Notes under the pieces: generated by a model
What the model was told of the DNA's origin: nothing
The model's input: the letters and a program-made list of their open reading frames with translations, nothing else
Databases searched by the model: none
Made by a program: the position numbers and the translations under genes
Shown here: positions 23,200 to 30,824 of the stretch, one piece after another
Layout: each line of letters opens with the position of its first letter
Numbering within the stretch: position 1 is the first letter of the stretch
Source: Dactylosporangium fulvum
GTDB lineage: Bacteria > Actinomycetota > Actinomycetes > Mycobacteriales > Micromonosporaceae
Assembly (NCBI RefSeq): GCF_025137375.1
Contig: NZ_CP073720.1
Coordinates: 3,620,501 to 3,684,500 of the forward strand
Direction of reading: 5' to 3'
DNA length: 64,000 nt

Positions 23200-23448
23200 A
23201 TGATGCACCGCTACACGGTTCACTACAGCTACGACAAGATGGCCGACTGGTCGCACCTGATCGGCAGCATGCCGATCGAGCAGAAGGAGTGGATGACCAC
23301 TCACCACGGGCGCGCCGTGATCGATGTTGACCGGCCGATCGGCATGGCTGACGCGGACGAGGTTGCCCGGCGTCTCGCGGCCGGCCACGGCGACGCCACG
23401 AACGTCACCGTGACGTCGATCGAACCGGGTGATGGAGCTGCGCGATGA
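23200..23448 (+). CDS. Hypothetical protein (82 aa)
   Basis: Strong GGAAGGAGG ten bases upstream of ATGATG. Contains YDKMADWSHLIGSMP and a DVDRPIGMADADEVARRL helix; no known domain. It starts a run of four tightly overlapping small genes. Confidence 0.65.
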   Translation: MMHRYTVHYSYDKMADWSHLIGSMPIEQKEWMTTHHGRAVIDVDRPIGMADADEVARRLAAGHGDATNVTVTSIEPGDGAAR

Positions 23449-23714
23449 ACGCGCTTGACGGCCCGAACGTCCGCGGCCCGCACGTCGACGGCACGTACTC
23501 AATCGTCTCTGACATTCCCGGCGACGGCGCCTGGGTGCTGCGGGACACCGGCGCCGGCTGGGAGGCGACGCACCCCCGGGATGGCTGGCTGCACCTGCCT
23601 GGTGGCGTGCCGTGCCGGTGGGCGACCGCGGAGGACGCGGCGCAGGCCGTGCTTGGTGACCCGGCGGACACGCTCCTGGTCGACGGGCGCAGGTACTGGC
23701 AGGTGTTCCAGTGA
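23445..23714 (+). CDS. Hypothetical beta-rich protein (89 aa)
   Basis: ATGA overlap with the preceding gene. Many Gly/Trp turns (GDGAWVLRDTGAGWEA, DGWLHLPGG), a short helix ATAEDAAQAVLG and ending GRRYWQVFQ. Its style resembles the 22474/22683 pair, suggesting a distant common fold. Confidence 0.6.
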   Translation: MNALDGPNVRGPHVDGTYSIVSDIPGDGAWVLRDTGAGWEATHPRDGWLHLPGGVPCRWATAEDAAQAVLGDPADTLLVDGRRYWQVFQ

Positions 23715-23911
23715 CGGCGCTGCGGAAGGTCGGGGAACGCTGGATCGACCCCAGCGCCCCGTACGACTTCGAGTGGACCGGCGTGGAATGGGCGCCGGTC
23801 TGCCCGGCCGACGACGTGGCGGTCACCGAACGTCGCAAGGACCGCTGGCTGTACTGCGGCGCCTGCGGGGTTCGGGTCGACAAGCTCGGCCGAGGGCAGG
23901 TGGCGGCATGA
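23711..23911 (+). CDS. Hypothetical small protein with CxxC knuckle (66 aa)
   Basis: GTGA overlap start. WLYCGACGVRVDKLG gives one CxxC pair; further Cys at about residue 31. Could bind zinc as a dimer. No family recognised. Confidence 0.6.
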   Translation: MTALRKVGERWIDPSAPYDFEWTGVEWAPVCPADDVAVTERRKDRWLYCGACGVRVDKLGRGQVAA

Positions 23912-24210
23912 CCACGATCGCGCAGGTCACCCTGCACGACCGGTGGCTGACCGTCGACTCGACGATCGCCCTGCCCGACGGGCCAGTCCGCCTCGGCGAC
24001 GTCCGGCATGCGGCCGAGATGGTGTCGTGGACGGGCGTGCCGGGCCGGCTGCCCTGGCAGGCGATCATGGTCGTGTGTAACGCCGCAGGCTGGAAGCCGT
24101 CCGGGGAGCCGTGGGGATGGCTGCCCCGCGACGAAGACCCGGCCGACCGTGACGTGCTCGAGGTGCCCGTCGAGCCCGTCGGTGCGCTCGCCCCGGGGCT
24201 CATCCTGTGA
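23908..24210 (+). CDS. Hypothetical protein (100 aa)
   Basis: ATGA overlap start at 23908. Soluble, with WKPSGEPWGWLPRDEDPADRD in the middle and a Val/Pro-rich end. GTGA overlap with the GIY-YIG gene, so probably co-translated. Confidence 0.6.
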   Translation: MTTIAQVTLHDRWLTVDSTIALPDGPVRLGDVRHAAEMVSWTGVPGRLPWQAIMVVCNAAGWKPSGEPWGWLPRDEDPADRDVLEVPVEPVGALAPGLIL

Positions 24211-24902
24211 CCCAGACGTTTCGCCACATCCCGGGCCAGCGCGCTGACGTGCGCCGGCCCGGGATCGTCTACGGCGTCAACATCCTCGACCCGGCCACCG
24301 GCCAGGTCCACGTCGACTACGTCGGGCAGACCCGCCAGCAGCTGTTGAGCAGGGAACGGCAGCACCGCGACGAGCGACCCTTCTCCGACCTGATCGTCGG
24401 GGACGCGTTCGTCATCGAGCAGGGCATGTGGACCGACGCCGAACTCGACGAGCGGGAGCTGTTCCACATCCAGCGGATTGGGCCGCGGATGAACCACGAC
24501 GGGAACCTCGACAATCCGGCGCGGATCCCGATCTGGCGGCAGCGGCAGGACCGCGATGCGCGGGACCGGGCGAAGGGGCTGCCGGTGCGGCGGTGGCCGG
24601 CACCTCGTCCCGGTTCGGCGCCGGCATCCACGGTGCGCCGGCCGAAGCTGTCTCTGCGGTGGCGTCGCCGCCGGAACTGGGCGGCCGGGCTCACGGCGGG
24701 CTGGCTGGCGGCGACGGTCCTGCTGTGGTGGGCTGACGCTTCGATCGCGGCAGTGGATGCGGCGGGCCGCACCTACCCGATCGTGGCCGCCGCGCTGACC
24801 GCACTCGTCCCGGCGCTGCGGCTGCGTCGTAGGCGTGACCGGCGCCTGGCCGTGCTGCTCGTCACCGTGGCGTGCGGTGCGCTGCTCCTGGTCACCGACT
24901 AG
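24207..24902 (+). CDS. Membrane-anchored GIY-YIG-type nuclease
   Basis: 231 residues. IVYGVNI (about residue 20) and VDYVGQTR (about 36-43) are the two strands of the GIY-YIG core, followed by the catalytic Arg region (LLSRERQHR) and a Glu-bearing helix FVIEQGMWTDAELDEREL. After a basic linker come three hydrophobic segments (about 155-170, 180-195, 210-228). GIY-YIG enzymes cut DNA. Tethering to the membrane beside a DNA-transfer apparatus suggests processing of incoming or outgoing DNA, or exclusion of other elements (inference). Confidence 0.75.
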   Translation: MTQTFRHIPGQRADVRRPGIVYGVNILDPATGQVHVDYVGQTRQQLLSRERQHRDERPFSDLIVGDAFVIEQGMWTDAELDERELFHIQRIGPRMNHDGNLDNPARIPIWRQRQDRDARDRAKGLPVRRWPAPRPGSAPASTVRRPKLSLRWRRRRNWAAGLTAGWLAATVLLWWADASIAAVDAAGRTYPIVAAALTALVPALRLRRRRDRRLAVLLVTVACGALLLVTD

Positions 24903-24926
24903 GGTCGGCCGTCGAGAGGTGGGGAC

Positions 24927-25358
24927 ATGGAACTGGTGACGTTCGAGGCGTTGCTGAAGTCGCGGCTGGAGCAGGCTGGCGCCGAGGTCAGGACGTTCCA
25001 GGAGGCCGGGGTCGGCTTCCTCTATGGGATCTTGGTTCGGACCCGGGGCAGTGCCGCGACGGTCCGGCTCACCAAGGGCTCCGGGACCGGCGATCCGGTC
25101 GCCACCGAGGCGGAGCAGGCTGCTCACGCGGTGAACGTTGCCCGGCTCGACGCGGTCAAGGGCGCACCCAGCGCAACACATGGGGTGGACGGCGCCCGGC
25201 CGGTCGAGGATCTGATGCGGGACGTGCTGGCCGCTGACCTGCCGCCGACCGCGGTGGAGGTTGAGGGCCCGGCGGACGGCCGCACGAAACCCGGCGTGAA
25301 GATCCGCTTCCGAAGTGGCAGCGAGATCTACATGACCCCGGTCGACATCAGGCGCTGA
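24927..25358 (+). CDS. Hypothetical protein, last gene of transfer operon (143 aa)
   Basis: Soluble alpha/beta protein beginning MELVTFEALLKSRLEQAGAE; GAGAGGTGGGG precedes the ATG. No domain recognised. A bidirectional hairpin follows within 20 bases. Confidence 0.65.
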   Translation: MELVTFEALLKSRLEQAGAEVRTFQEAGVGFLYGILVRTRGSAATVRLTKGSGTGDPVATEAEQAAHAVNVARLDAVKGAPSATHGVDGARPVEDLMRDVLAADLPPTAVEVEGPADGRTKPGVKIRFRSGSEIYMTPVDIRR

Positions 25359-25376
25359 CCGCCGGGCACGACGAAA

Positions 25377-25414
25377 CGGCCCCACCCCGATCCGCGAGGA
25401 CCGAGGTGGGGCCG
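25377..25414. terminator. Bidirectional terminator between convergent operons
   Basis: Perfect arms CGGCCCCACC (25377-25386) and GGTGGGGCCG (25405-25414) with an 18-base loop separate the plus-strand transfer operon from the minus-strand phage operon. A second hairpin (CGCGGCCGG...CCGGCCGCG, about 25424-25447) follows immediately. No integrase or recognisable attachment core lies here. Confidence 0.65.
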
Positions 25415-25455
25415 AATGCTTGGCGCGGCCGGAAGGCGCCGGCCGCGAGGTCAGA

Positions 25456-25575
25456 CTATCGCTTGATGTCCAGCCGCAGCCAAGCGACGTCGCCGACGGT
25501 GGTGGTCGTGTTCACCCGCCACGTCACCCCGTTGCGGGGCCGCTGCGGCTCCGACGAGCCGACGAGCGTCTTCAC
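25456..25575 (-). CDS. Putative 39-residue protein at end of phage late operon
   Basis: GTG 25575 overlaps the TGA of the holin-like gene (GTGA). The frame encodes a polar, Thr-rich peptide ending WLRLDIKR. Coupling and position support it, but there is no independent ribosome site. Confidence 0.4.
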   Translation of the reverse strand: MKTLVGSSEPQRPRNGVTWRVNTTTTVGDVAWLRLDIKR

Positions 25576-25940
25576 AGTTCCGCCAGCGCGTCCCGGCGTG
25601 CATCGCCGCTCGACTGTTGCCCGCCGGACTGCGACGGCGCCACACCGGACAGCACGAGCAGGGCAGCAAGGAACAGCGCCGACACGTCCGCCGACGACAC
25701 CCCGTCGATGATCAGCGTCGTGAGCAGCTGCAGCACCGCGAGCAGCGCCGACAGGGCCAGCTTCACCCACGGGTAGCGGGTCGTGTTCGGCACCAGGTAG
25801 ATGAGGCCGGCGTTCGTCGCGGCGATCGCGATCTGGACGCCCTCGACGTCGCTGAGGCGCGAGTCGGACAGGGCGGCCTGGACCGCGGTGACGACGAGCA
25901 CCAGGGCTGCGGCGAGGGTCTTGCCGTACTTGGCCCACAT
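25572..25940 (-). CDS. Holin candidate
   Basis: 122 residues from ATG 25940, with AGGAGA six bases upstream. Three to four hydrophobic segments (about 8-25, 35-50, 60-78, 85-100), a short N-terminus and a hydrophilic Gln/Ser/Arg tail. Size, topology and place at the end of the late operon near the lysin support a holin. Small phage membrane proteins of other function look similar. Confidence 0.6.
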   Translation of the reverse strand: MWAKYGKTLAAALVLVVTAVQAALSDSRLSDVEGVQIAIAATNAGLIYLVPNTTRYPWVKLALSALLAVLQLLTTLIIDGVSSADVSALFLAALLVLSGVAPSQSGGQQSSGDARRDALAEL

Positions 25941-26035
25941 GGGCGGTCTCCTATCGGGGGAGCGGGCTGGGGTTGCGCGGTGTGCCACGTGCGTCTTTCG
26001 GGTTGTGCGTTGGGCGGAGACGGAAACTGTCGGTG

Positions 26036-26073
26036 GTCGGCGGTACGCTGCCCTGTTCGGGCGAACCGCCGAC
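26036..26073. promoter_or_regulatory. 9-bp inverted repeat upstream of plus-strand cargo gene
   Basis: GTCGGCGGT (26036-26044) and ACCGCCGAC (26065-26073) are perfect inverted arms, spacer 20, in the 165-base gap between the holin-like gene and the plus-strand gene at 26106. They probably mark its promoter/operator or a terminator for the opposing late transcript. No convincing -35/-10 pair was found. Confidence 0.35.
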
Positions 26074-26105
26074 GTTGTCCGTACGTGTGTGCGAAACTGC
26101 TGGTC

Positions 26106-26492
26106 ATGGCGGCGGACGAACTGCAGGTGGGTCGACTGTCGCGGCCGGAAGGACTCGCGGTCGCCCGCATCACCGGGGTCGCCGAGAACTGCACGCTGCA
26201 TCTCGGGCAGACGCCAGCCGAAGCGCTCCAGCGGATCGCCGCCGAACTCGCCGCGATCGACCCCGACCGGCGCCGGCTGGTCCTGTCGCATGCCGCCGCC
26301 GCATACGTGGCAGGCGACCACCAGTACCAGGCCGACAGCCTCACGATCCTCGAACGCGCCGGCGCCGACCTCGACCTGGCGTTGCAGATCGCCATCCACC
26401 GGGCCGGGCAGCCGAACTGGATGCCGACCAGCATGCGACGGCGGGCGCGGCTCCGGGACCTCGGCCGGTCAGAGGCAGATCGGCGGGAGTAG
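26106..26492 (+). CDS. Plus-strand cargo (moron-like) gene in late operon (128 aa)
   Basis: Runs against all neighbouring phage genes. Product is helical and soluble, e.g. QTPAEALQRIAAELAAIDPDRRR, AAAAYVAGDHQYQADSL and a basic end. It overlaps the 3' end of the opposing membrane-protein gene by 24 bases. Isolated orientation and its own upstream gap are typical of lysogeny-expressed cargo; function unknown. Confidence 0.6.
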   Translation: MAADELQVGRLSRPEGLAVARITGVAENCTLHLGQTPAEALQRIAAELAAIDPDRRRLVLSHAAAAYVAGDHQYQADSLTILERAGADLDLALQIAIHRAGQPNWMPTSMRRRARLRDLGRSEADRRE

Positions 26493-27071
26493 CGGCAGGT
26501 CGATACACAGCAGCGGTCCGCCCGACGGTGCCGGGCTCGGCGACGGCGGACGCCCAGCCGGAGACGGCAACGGAGCCCGCGCCGGCGACGACCTGACCGC
26601 CGGTGGCAGTGCGCCGGCCGTGGTCCGTGACAGGCCCGGCCCCGGCCGCGCGGGTGGTGCGGTGCTCACCGACGGCACCGGATACGGGCCGCCGGTACAG
26701 CCGTAGGTGCCCCTGACCTGCTCGATCTGCCCATCCCTGGGTTGGGCGTGGTCGGCGAGGATGCACACCAGCCGGCGCAGCTCGGCGATCTGCCGATCCC
26801 GTTCCGCGTTCGCCTGCTGGTTCGTGGTCCGCCTCTCCGACAGGTCCCGCTCGAGTGCCTCGATCCGGGCGTCCGTATGGTCGGCCGCACGCGTGTAGGC
26901 GATCTGCGTCGCGATCCACCCGCCGACCCCTGCGCACAGCAGCGGCAGCAGGGCGTAGACGACCGCGATCTGCCGTAGCTTCCGGTATGGGTTGTGCAGG
27001 ATCAGGCCGGGCTGGTCCGTGGCGACCGGATGCAGCTTCTCGGTGTTGTCGTCAGGCGTCGCGTGCCGCAT
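26469..27071 (-). CDS. Phage membrane/coiled-coil protein with Pro-rich tail (200 aa)
   Basis: A short cytoplasmic N-terminus leads to one TM helix (about residues 33-52), then a coiled coil (about 60-100, HTDARIEALERDLSERR). A Cys-containing segment precedes a Pro/Ala/Ser-rich tail of about 75 residues. Topology resembles spanin- or Rz-type lysis accessories, but actinophage lysis differs, so this remains a guess. Overlaps the next upstream gene. Confidence 0.65.
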   Translation of the reverse strand: MRHATPDDNTEKLHPVATDQPGLILHNPYRKLRQIAVVYALLPLLCAGVGGWIATQIAYTRAADHTDARIEALERDLSERRTTNQQANAERDRQIAELRRLVCILADHAQPRDGQIEQVRGTYGCTGGPYPVPSVSTAPPARPGPGLSRTTAGALPPAVRSSPARAPLPSPAGRPPSPSPAPSGGPLLCIDLPLLPPICL

Positions 27072-27414
27072 CGTCGCCGTCCCTTCCCCGCCGATCAGGC
27101 ACGAGCCGATCCGGGTTCAGGCCGGCGGCGCGCACATCCAGCCGCAGCTGGGCATGCATCTCCCGATACCGGTCGCGGTCCGCTGTCATCACCTCAAGAT
27201 CAGCGCGTAGCTTGTCGCGCTCCGCCCGCAACGCGGCCCGATCCGCGTCGACCTGACGGTCGAACTCGACCTCACGCGCGACGCCCGCCGTGCGGAACGT
27301 GCCCCGCATCGCGAAGAAAGCGGCCACCACCGACGCCAGCAGCGCAATGACCGCCGGGGCGATGTACTGCTGCCACACCGGCGCCGCCTCGGCGATCACG
27401 GGAGCCAGCCACAC
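27052..27414 (-). CDS. Phage membrane/coiled-coil protein (120 aa)
   Basis: GTG 27414. N-terminal TM helix (about 15-35, IAPAVIALLASVVAAFF) and a long Arg/Glu/Asp coiled coil (about 45-95). Same architecture as the adjacent 200-residue protein, so the two may form a hetero-coiled-coil pair in the host envelope during lysis. No family recognised. Confidence 0.65.
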   Translation of the reverse strand: MWLAPVIAEAAPVWQQYIAPAVIALLASVVAAFFAMRGTFRTAGVAREVEFDRQVDADRAALRAERDKLRADLEVMTADRDRYREMHAQLRLDVRAAGLNPDRLVPDRRGRDGDDAARDA

Positions 27415-27417
27415 TGG

Positions 27418-27879
27418 TCACCCCTTCCGCGGTGGGAGCGACGTGGGCGTGAGCCGGGCGAGGATGATGCAGGTGACGGCGATGAACAGCAGTTTCCCGA
27501 TCCCCAGTGAACTGATCTCCCCGACGAGGAGCCAGCTGCCGATGATGCCCGCCGTCCAGCCCGTGTACCAGACCGCGACAGCGCTCAGCGTGAGCCGCAG
27601 CAGCACATACGAGTGGCCGGTGCCGCCGCGGTGCCGGCCATAGGCGTACACCGACAGCAGAAACAACGCCATGAGTGGCGGGCCGTAGCCCTCCATGCCC
27701 CACGGGCTGACGTTGCGCAGCAAGGTGTAGGCGTTGGAACGGAACCCGACGTCGGGGAAGAACGTCAAGCTCACGGCGTCCCAGCCGACGACGAGGACAA
27801 TCAGGGCGGCGGTCAGGCTACGCCAAGCGTAGTAGCCTGCGGCCCGGCGCCACTGCACCGGCGGCTGGACGGCCACCAC
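27418..27879 (-). CDS. Phage polytopic membrane protein (153 aa)
   Basis: Four hydrophobic segments (about 20-38, 66-80, 90-108, 113-140), with YYAWRSLTAALIVLVVGWD near the N-terminus and a basic C-terminus. Similar small polytopic proteins occur in actinophage lysis cassettes. Could be a second holin or antiholin. GTG start. Confidence 0.65.
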   Translation of the reverse strand: MVAVQPPVQWRRAAGYYAWRSLTAALIVLVVGWDAVSLTFFPDVGFRSNAYTLLRNVSPWGMEGYGPPLMALFLLSVYAYGRHRGGTGHSYVLLRLTLSAVAVWYTGWTAGIIGSWLLVGEISSLGIGKLLFIAVTCIILARLTPTSLPPRKG

Positions 27880-27882
27880 GGG

Positions 27883-28872
27883 TCAGGTGCCGGAGATCGC
27901 GTCGGCTTCGGCCTTGGCGCCGGCGGCGAGCGCCGTCCGCAGCCGCTTCACCTCGGCCTCCGCGGCGGCGGCGCGCTGCTCGGCCGACGCCGCCCGGGTC
28001 AGCAGCTCGGCGAACTTCGTCCGGGCCTCGTCGCGGACCGCGCGGACCTCGTTGATGATCGGCGTCGGGTCGGCGCCGGTCGCGGCGGCGATGCCCTGGA
28101 TTGCGGCGAGCGTCGCCCTGTCGCGGACCTCGTCGGCGGCGTTCGCGGCGGCCTGCGACGCCTCCAGCGCGGCTAGCTTGTTGTGGATCCGCAGATTCCA
28201 GTTCGGGAACTTGAAACGGTCGATGTCGGGCCGGTACTCGTTCGCCGGGTCCCGGTCCGCCAGCGCGGCGGCCCACGTGTCCACCAAGATCTGCTCGACG
28301 TCGATGCCGAGCTTCGTGCGGTCGCTGAGTTGCATGTCGTCCTCCACGTCTCCGAGCGCGATCGCCACGATGCGCTCCATCAGCGCCCGATCGGCGCAGT
28401 GCCGCCGGTCGATGGTCAGGTGCCAGTGCCACAGGTGCGACGAGTCCGAGGTGGCGGCCCGGTTCCGCACGTTGTCCCAGCCGTCGACGACCTTGTCCCC
28501 GTCGACGTTGCAGTACAGTTCGCGGACCTCCTCGAGGACGCCCGCCTTGACCGCCGCCATCAGCCGCCGGGACTGGGCGATCATGTCCTCGGGGCTGCCG
28601 GGCGTGAAATCGAAACCTGCGATGTGCCGCGCCTGCGCCGCCGTCAGCCCGCTCTGGGTGGTGTAGGTGCGGCTGGTGCTGTAGCGGGAGTTGAGGTTCC
28701 ACTCCTGGCTGCGGTGGGCGCCGCGCAGGTGGACGTTATTTCCCTTGTTGCCTGCGGCGTCTCGTGGTCGGCCGGTGCGGCGGCATAGTTCGTCGCCGAG
28801 CCACCGCAGCTCAGGCGTGACGATTTCCCGGCCCCACCACGACTCGGCCTGTAGTTGCGCGTACGTGGGCAT
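27883..28872 (-). CDS. M15-like peptidoglycan peptidase, endolysin candidate
   Basis: 329 residues from ATG 28872 (GAAAGGTGG upstream). HLRGAHRSQEW (48-58), FDFTPGS (87-93) and HLWHWHLTID (146-155) give the His/Asp/His pattern of M15-type zinc peptidases, adapted as in actinophage lysins. Residues about 235-325 form a long Ala/Glu/Arg coiled coil in place of a usual cell-wall-binding domain. Gene order (minor tail, this gene, then membrane proteins and holin candidate) supports lysis; it could also be virion-bound. Confidence 0.65.
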   Translation of the reverse strand: MPTYAQLQAESWWGREIVTPELRWLGDELCRRTGRPRDAAGNKGNNVHLRGAHRSQEWNLNSRYSTSRTYTTQSGLTAAQARHIAGFDFTPGSPEDMIAQSRRLMAAVKAGVLEEVRELYCNVDGDKVVDGWDNVRNRAATSDSSHLWHWHLTIDRRHCADRALMERIVAIALGDVEDDMQLSDRTKLGIDVEQILVDTWAAALADRDPANEYRPDIDRFKFPNWNLRIHNKLAALEASQAAANAADEVRDRATLAAIQGIAAATGADPTPIINEVRAVRDEARTKFAELLTRAASAEQRAAAAEAEVKRLRTALAAGAKAEADAISGT

Positions 28873-28898
28873 GGCGGTGCCACCTTTCTCGAGGCTGG

Positions 28899-29582
28899 CT
28901 ACTGTGCGGGGACCTTGCCGGACGGGCCGATGTCGACGACCTCGACGTACGCCTGCGCGCCTCGAATGAAGTTGACCGCCCCGGACGGCGAACACAGCCC
29001 GGTCAGGCCGAACGTGTGCGCTCCGGTGCTGCCCGGCTCGTATGTCGCGAATCCCTGCGCTGTCCAACTGCCGGAGACGGCAGGAATCGGGGAGGCGGCC
29101 GGGGTTGCGATAGGCGGCGCACCGGTCGAGGTGCCGTCCCGAACCGTGACCACCGCCGACGACCCCGCTACGCCGATCTGGACGACGCAACTCCAGTTGA
29201 TGCGGTAGCGCCGCCCGGCGACAGTGGTGACGGCACCCGACGACATATTCGTGTAGCCCTCGCTGATGATGCCGATCGCGAGGTTGCCGGACCCGGGATA
29301 GCTTTGCCCGCCGATCACACCCCAGCTGGTGTTCCAGTCGAGGCGCTGCCAGGCTGTGCCGTCGTGGCGTTCGAACGCTTTGGTGGCCTGCAGCCAGCAC
29401 AGCATGCCCTCGGTGGCGCTGATCCCGGCGGCGGCGAACGCCGAGGTGCGCGCCGCCGACGACGCGAACACCATTACGAGGCGTTTCTCGACAGCGACAC
29501 CGAGAGCCTGCAGGTCGGCGGGGACGTCGGCGGCTGCGGATGCGGCCGGGTACGGCATCGCTTGTAGCAGTGTGTTCGGCAC
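28899..29582 (-). CDS. Minor tail / tail-tip protein (227 aa)
   Basis: Begins at GTG 29582. Residues 1-60 form the helical segment common to proteins with VPADLQALGVAVEKRL, then a beta-rich domain (TSWGVIGGQSYPG onwards) like phage receptor-binding or fibre tips. Located at the end of the tail gene cluster. Confidence 0.7.
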   Translation of the reverse strand: MPNTLLQAMPYPAASAAADVPADLQALGVAVEKRLVMVFASSAARTSAFAAAGISATEGMLCWLQATKAFERHDGTAWQRLDWNTSWGVIGGQSYPGSGNLAIGIISEGYTNMSSGAVTTVAGRRYRINWSCVVQIGVAGSSAVVTVRDGTSTGAPPIATPAASPIPAVSGSWTAQGFATYEPGSTGAHTFGLTGLCSPSGAVNFIRGAQAYVEVVDIGPSGKVPAQ

Positions 29583-29594
29583 GCGCCCTCCCAG

Positions 29595-30824
29595 TCAGGT
29601 GATGATCGAGCTGTAGGTGAACAGTTCGACGAATGACGCCTCGTCGATGTGCAGGGTGTTACTCGGCGGCGGGGTGCCGGTCATGCGGACACGCAGCTGT
29701 GCCGTGCTCGCCCCTGCGGGCGGGGGCGCGATCACCTCGATCTGCGTCCACGTGCCTGCGGTAGCCGTCACCGCTGCCGTGCTCGCCGAGAGGAACGCGC
29801 CGTTCGCGTCATTCCAGGAGGCGGCGATGTCGACGCCACGGGTGGCGGCGGACCGCACCCACGCCGATGCCCGGTATTGGGCGCCGGCAACGACGGGAAC
29901 GGATTCCGACAGCACCAGCACGGAGCCGCTGACGCCGTTGGGTGTGAGCAGCCCGGACGCTGCCCCTTGGTGTGCCTGCGCGGTCGACCGGGCGAACGTG
30001 CCGCCGGTCGGCGTCCAACTGCTCGCGTCCGTCTCGAAGAAGGGGTTGGCGTTGAGTGGCGTCGACCGGGCGGTGCGCAGCGTTTCGTAGGTGCCGTAGG
30101 TGGCGAGGACGTCGGCGTAGGTGATGCCGATCGCGCCGTTGCCGACACCGGCCGGGGCGGCGACCTGCGTGAAGGGAAGCCGCCACTCGCGGTCCTGGTT
30201 CGGGCCGACACCCGCCGGGCCTTCGTCGACGGCGTCGCCGACAGCCGCGTAGAACCACATCTGGCCCCACGAGCCGGGGCAACGCACGCACAGGGTGGCG
30301 CCGTCGGCGAGCAGCGCCGCCAGGCCGGCGGTTTCGGCCAGGGTGGTCGTCAGCAGCGTCATCTCGGCGACCGGGGACAGCCGTGCGCCGGTCATCGCGA
30401 CCGGATCCGCGCGGCCGATGATCGGCAGGATGCTGTCCCGCGCTTTCCGGGTTCGGGCGCCGATGCCGGTGCAGGTGATCAGCCGGGACAGTGACGGCTT
30501 GAGCGGGTGGGTGAGCCAGATCATCGACCCGACCCGGGCCGGGTCGGATGCGACCGTCACCGGGTTCGACGCCACCACAGCCGGGTCCTGTGTCGACGTG
30601 GCCCGGTATGTGACCGGCTGGTCGAGGGGCGCCTCATGGTCGTAGCCGACCCATCCGACACCCGTCGTCGACGCCACCAGCGCCGGTGCCGCGGCACGCA
30701 CCGGCCACACGGTGCCGTCGGCGTGCACCCGTGACACGGTCGCGGACGTGACCGTGGTGAAGGTCAACTGCAGCTGTACCCGCGCGTACTGCTGCTGCGC
30801 CGTGGCGGCGAGTCCGGTAGCCAC
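29595..30824 (-). CDS. Minor tail protein with carbohydrate-binding-like domain (409 aa)
   Basis: Beta-rich throughout. The C-terminal about 150 residues (NANPFFETDASSWTPTGGTF... to LHIDEASFVEL) have the jelly-roll signature of carbohydrate-binding modules used by siphophage tail proteins. Earlier parts contain Ig-like strands (VTYRATSTQDP). Probably distal tail or baseplate; follows two other minor tail genes. Confidence 0.78.
   Translation of the reverse strand: MATGLAATAQQQYARVQLQLTFTTVTSATVSRVHADGTVWPVRAAAPALVASTTGVGWVGYDHEAPLDQPVTYRATSTQDPAVVASNPVTVASDPARVGSMIWLTHPLKPSLSRLITCTGIGARTRKARDSILPIIGRADPVAMTGARLSPVAEMTLLTTTLAETAGLAALLADGATLCVRCPGSWGQMWFYAAVGDAVDEGPAGVGPNQDREWRLPFTQVAAPAGVGNGAIGITYADVLATYGTYETLRTARSTPLNANPFFETDASSWTPTGGTFARSTAQAHQGAASGLLTPNGVSGSVLVLSESVPVVAGAQYRASAWVRSAATRGVDIAASWNDANGAFLSASTAAVTATAGTWTQIEVIAPPPAGASTAQLRVRMTGTPPPSNTLHIDEASFVELFTYSSIIT

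Noticed and set aside
23823..25385. 520-codon minus-strand frame across the GIY-YIG region
   Set aside because: Arg/Pro/His-rich with no domain; the plus-strand genes are tightly coupled and protein-like.
25359..25455. Attachment site at the junction between transfer and phage blocks
   Set aside because: The region is fully explained by two terminator hairpins; no tRNA end, integrase or duplicated core was seen.
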